Of a stretch of DNA of 8,355 bases, positions 6,285-8,355 are shown one piece after another. A program made the translations under genes and the position numbers. The DNA comes from Candidatus Alloscillospira gallinarum (GTDB lineage: Bacteria > Bacillota > Clostridia > Oscillospirales > Oscillospiraceae). How positions within the stretch are numbered: position 1 is the first letter of the stretch; every line of letters starts with the position of its first letter. The stretch is from NCBI GenBank assembly GCA_904420055.1, contig CAJFTV010000060.1:1-8355 (forward strand), read 5' to 3'. A model generated the notes under the pieces. It saw nothing but the letters and a program-made list of their open reading frames with translations, searched no databases and was not told where the DNA came from.

Positions 6285-7358
6285 ATGAACAGAGAGACAA
6301 AAATCATAGGCAAATACGAGAGTATCAATCCCGGCGGGCCGGCCATGCCGAAATTTGATACGCCCATAACGCCGAAAGAGAATTTTAAGCGATATGTGTC
6401 AAAAGATGCAAAAGCCGTTTGGGACCCTAACGAAACAGACCTTGTGTCTATTCTGCCCCGCATGATACCGGACCACGTGGCAAGGGGACTTGTTGATGAC
6501 CCGGAGCCGTTTAACCCGGCGAAAGAGGGCGGAGGCTATGACATGTTCGGTGTACACTGGACCTTTGTCCCGCAGGTGGGCGGCTCAATGGAAACTCCGG
6601 GAGAGCACCTGGTGCCCGATATTATGGAATGGGAAAAATACGTCAAGATGCCGGACCTTGACGCGCTTGACTGGGAGGGAGGAGCCAAAAAGCTCCAGCC
6701 CCTTATAAATGATGACCGGGCAACATATACCATGCTCTACACCGGCTTTTTTGAGCGCTTAATCTCCTTCATGGGATTTGAGGGAGCGGCCATGGCCCTC
6801 ATAGACGAGGAGCAGCAGGAGGCGGTGCACCGCCTGTTTGACAAGCTGTGTACAGTGTATGACGGGTATCTCATGCGCATGAAAAAGTACTTTAATATCG
6901 ACATGGTTTCCTTCCATGATGACTGGGGTTCTCAGCGCGCGCCGTTTTTCTCTCTTGACACGTGCATGGAAATGCTTGTACCATATGTAAGAAGGGTTTG
7001 CGAGTCCGCCCACAAATACGGCATAATATTTGAGCTCCACAGCTGCGGCAAAAATGACATGCTCATTGACGCAATTCTGGCAACAGGTGCAGACCTCTGG
7101 TCCGGTCAGAACCTAAACGACTGGGAGGCCCTGGCCCCCAAGTGTGAGGGAAAGCTCATTTTCCACATTGGCTGGAATAAGTTTGACCCCTCCACCATGA
7201 CAAAAGAGTGGTACTTGGAGGACGCGCTCAAGGGATATGAGAAGTTTAAGGACTACCACTGTGCGTGGATAATCCCGTCGAGGAGATATCTGCCGGGAAT
7301 TTCAGATGAGTTTTATATGGAGACTTACAGGCGGAGCTTTGATCCTGATGCCCTTTAA
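6285..7358 (+). CDS. Uroporphyrinogen decarboxylase (URO-D)/MtaA superfamily protein, probable zinc methyltransferase-type enzyme
   Basis: The 357-residue protein has the URO-D/MtaA fold signatures. HDDWGSQRAPFFS (211-223) matches the DDWGxQ segment common in catabolic members, and FELHSCGKND (249-258) gives His252-x-Cys254. With Cys326 in YHCAWIIPSRRY the pattern is H-x-C-x71-C, close to the zinc-thiolate triad of MtaA-type methyltransferases. True HemE does not need this triad, so haem synthesis is unlikely. Characterised relatives move a methyl group between a corrinoid protein and coenzyme M or another thiol or tetrahydrofolate acceptor. No corrinoid protein or other methyltransferase subunit is in this window, so the partner is either elsewhere or absent. 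AAAGGTGG lies about nine bases before ATG. Location inside a glycyl radical operon suggests action on a methyl- or carboxyl-bearing substrate or product. Superfamily call confident; reaction uncertain. Confidence 0.83.
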   Translation: MNRETKIIGKYESINPGGPAMPKFDTPITPKENFKRYVSKDAKAVWDPNETDLVSILPRMIPDHVARGLVDDPEPFNPAKEGGGYDMFGVHWTFVPQVGGSMETPGEHLVPDIMEWEKYVKMPDLDALDWEGGAKKLQPLINDDRATYTMLYTGFFERLISFMGFEGAAMALIDEEQQEAVHRLFDKLCTVYDGYLMRMKKYFNIDMVSFHDDWGSQRAPFFSLDTCMEMLVPYVRRVCESAHKYGIIFELHSCGKNDMLIDAILATGADLWSGQNLNDWEALAPKCEGKLIFHIGWNKFDPSTMTKEWYLEDALKGYEKFKDYHCAWIIPSRRYLPGISDEFYMETYRRSFDPDAL

Positions 7359-7384
7359 AAGCAATTTGAGAAGGTGAGATTGAG

Positions 7385-8308
7385 ATGAAAGCGGACAGAA
7401 GTGCGGCGGCACCGGTTTTTAATATACAGTCTTACTGTATACATGACGGGCCGGGAATAAGGGTCACGGTGTTTGTAAAGGGGTGCCCTTTGAAATGCCT
7501 GTGGTGCCAGAACCCGGAGTCCCAGGCACCATTTCCACAGCTTATGACATATCTCAATAAGTGCACCGGGTGCGGCGCGTGTGTAAATGCCTGTCCAAAC
7601 GGCGCGGTGACGGTTCAAAACGGCCTGTCTGTGACTGACCGGGAGAAATGTACCGCCTGCGGTGTCTGCGTTTCCGCTTGTCCGGCAGAATGCCGTGAGA
7701 TTGCCGGGAAAATGACTACAGTTGAAGAGGCGCTCGAGAAGGTATTGCAGGATAAACTGTTTTTAGATACCTCCGGCGGAGGAATGACAATTTCTGGAGG
7801 AGAGGCCCTCTATCACCCGGATTTTACACAGAACCTGCTGATGGCTGCGCATGAGGAGGGAATACGCACAGCTGTTGAGACGTGCAGTTTTGCCTCACGG
7901 GAGGTAATCGACCGCGTGTTTCCCCATGTGGATACGGCTCTTCTTGATGTTAAGCACATGAATTCTGAGGAGCACCGGAGACTGACCGGGGTACCAAATG
8001 AGCAGATACTGTCAAATATTGAGCACATTGCCAATGACCTTAAGGTGACGGTATGGCTGCGTGTGCCGGTTATACCCGGCTATAATGACAGCACTGAAAA
8101 CATTGAGGCCACCGCCCGTTTTGCGGCGGAAAGGCTTGGACACGGCACGAGGATACACCTATTGCCCTACAATAAGCTGGGCGAGTCGAAAAGTGAGAAC
8201 CTGGGGCGGGAGCTTTTGCTCTCGGCGGATACCCCGTCGGACGAGTATATGGAGAAACTCAAAAAGATATGTGACAGCTATGGCCTTGACACCAAGATAG
8301 GCGGCTGA
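7385..8308 (+). CDS. Glycyl radical enzyme activase (radical SAM, with two [4Fe-4S] ferredoxin motifs)
   Basis: The 307-residue protein has the radical SAM motif CPLKCLWC (Cys34, Cys38, Cys41) within the activase signature DGPGIRVTVFVKGCPLKCLWCQNPES. An inserted ferredoxin-like domain follows, with Cys60/63/66/70 and Cys89/92/95/99, each CxxCxxCxxxC, for two extra [4Fe-4S] clusters. ISGGEALYHPDF (136-147) contains the SAM-binding GGE motif; LDVKHM (187-192) and RVPVIPGYND (226-235) are further activase motifs. The protein reductively cleaves S-adenosylmethionine and abstracts hydrogen from the partner's glycine, here very probably Gly775 of the GRE encoded first in the operon. The two-cluster insert is typical of activases of dehydratase, decarboxylase and choline-lyase GREs; pyruvate formate-lyase activase lacks it. 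The start is supported by AAGGTGAG (7371-7378) six bases before ATG, 26 bases after the preceding stop. It is the last gene before the terminator. Confidence 0.95.
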   Translation: MKADRSAAAPVFNIQSYCIHDGPGIRVTVFVKGCPLKCLWCQNPESQAPFPQLMTYLNKCTGCGACVNACPNGAVTVQNGLSVTDREKCTACGVCVSACPAECREIAGKMTTVEEALEKVLQDKLFLDTSGGGMTISGGEALYHPDFTQNLLMAAHEEGIRTAVETCSFASREVIDRVFPHVDTALLDVKHMNSEEHRRLTGVPNEQILSNIEHIANDLKVTVWLRVPVIPGYNDSTENIEATARFAAERLGHGTRIHLLPYNKLGESKSENLGRELLLSADTPSDEYMEKLKKICDSYGLDTKIGG

Positions 8309-8319
8309 AAACAGAACAG

Positions 8320-8349
8320 AAACCTCCCTTTTTAAGGGAGGTTTTATTT
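8320..8349 (+). terminator. Rho-independent terminator of the glycyl radical operon
   Basis: An 11-bp perfect stem pairs 8320-8330 with 8334-8344 around a TTT loop, with core CCTCCC/GGGAGG, followed by TATTTATT. It begins 12 bases after the activase stop, so the four-gene operon ends here. Confidence 0.88.
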
Positions 8350-8355
8350 ATTCGC

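Noticed and set aside
6285..7358. HemE (haem biosynthetic uroporphyrinogen decarboxylase)
   Set aside because: The H-x-C and distal Cys zinc triad and the catabolic operon context fit the MtaA-like branch, and no haem genes are nearby.
1..8355. CRISPR array, tRNA or rRNA genes, insertion sequences, riboswitch
   Set aside because: I saw no regularly spaced repeats, transposase-like protein, RNA gene signature or conserved riboswitch core in this window.

Overview
The window looks like chromosomal DNA from an anaerobic member of the Clostridia (Bacillota), probably a gut or other strictly anaerobic lineage. The reasons are a glycyl radical enzyme (GRE) with its dedicated activase, a PucR/CdaR-type regulator, strong GGAGG-like ribosome binding sites, short AT-rich intergenic regions and moderate GC in genes. 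I cannot name the genus from the sequence alone.

Layout. (1) Positions 1-653, minus strand: the N-terminal 217 codons of a membrane acyltransferase (acyltransferase family 3) that runs off the left edge. (2) 654-956: an AT-rich intergenic stretch holding the upstream region of that gene and a strong bidirectional terminator. (3) 957-2180, minus strand: a PucR-family transcriptional regulator. (4) 2181-2470: a divergent control region with repeated ATGAAAATT elements, a 10-bp inverted repeat, a second small dyad and a promoter candidate in each direction. (5) 2471-8308, plus strand: a four-gene operon in the order GRE, IT-superfamily/MatC-like carboxylate permease, MtaA/URO-D-like zinc methyltransferase-type protein, GRE activase. 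It is closed by a clear terminator at 8320-8349. A strong hairpin at 6226-6255 lies between the permease and the URO-D-like gene.

How the genes may work together (inference): the regulator senses a small organic acid or its metabolite and controls the divergent operon; the permease imports an organic anion; the activase installs the glycyl radical on Gly775 of the GRE; the GRE performs radical chemistry on the substrate; the URO-D-like protein acts on a methyl or carboxyl group of the substrate or product. The GRE is the most interesting item. It has the family's catalytic Cys and glycyl loop, but Cys-Val-Asp replaces the usual Cys-Val-Glu, and several polar residues typical of the diol dehydratase and choline lyase groups appear to be replaced. 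With no microcompartment, aldehyde dehydrogenase or corrinoid protein nearby, it does not match the well-known choline, propanediol, glycerol, hydroxyproline, isethionate or arylacetate GRE loci as I know them, and it may be an uncharacterised GRE pathway.
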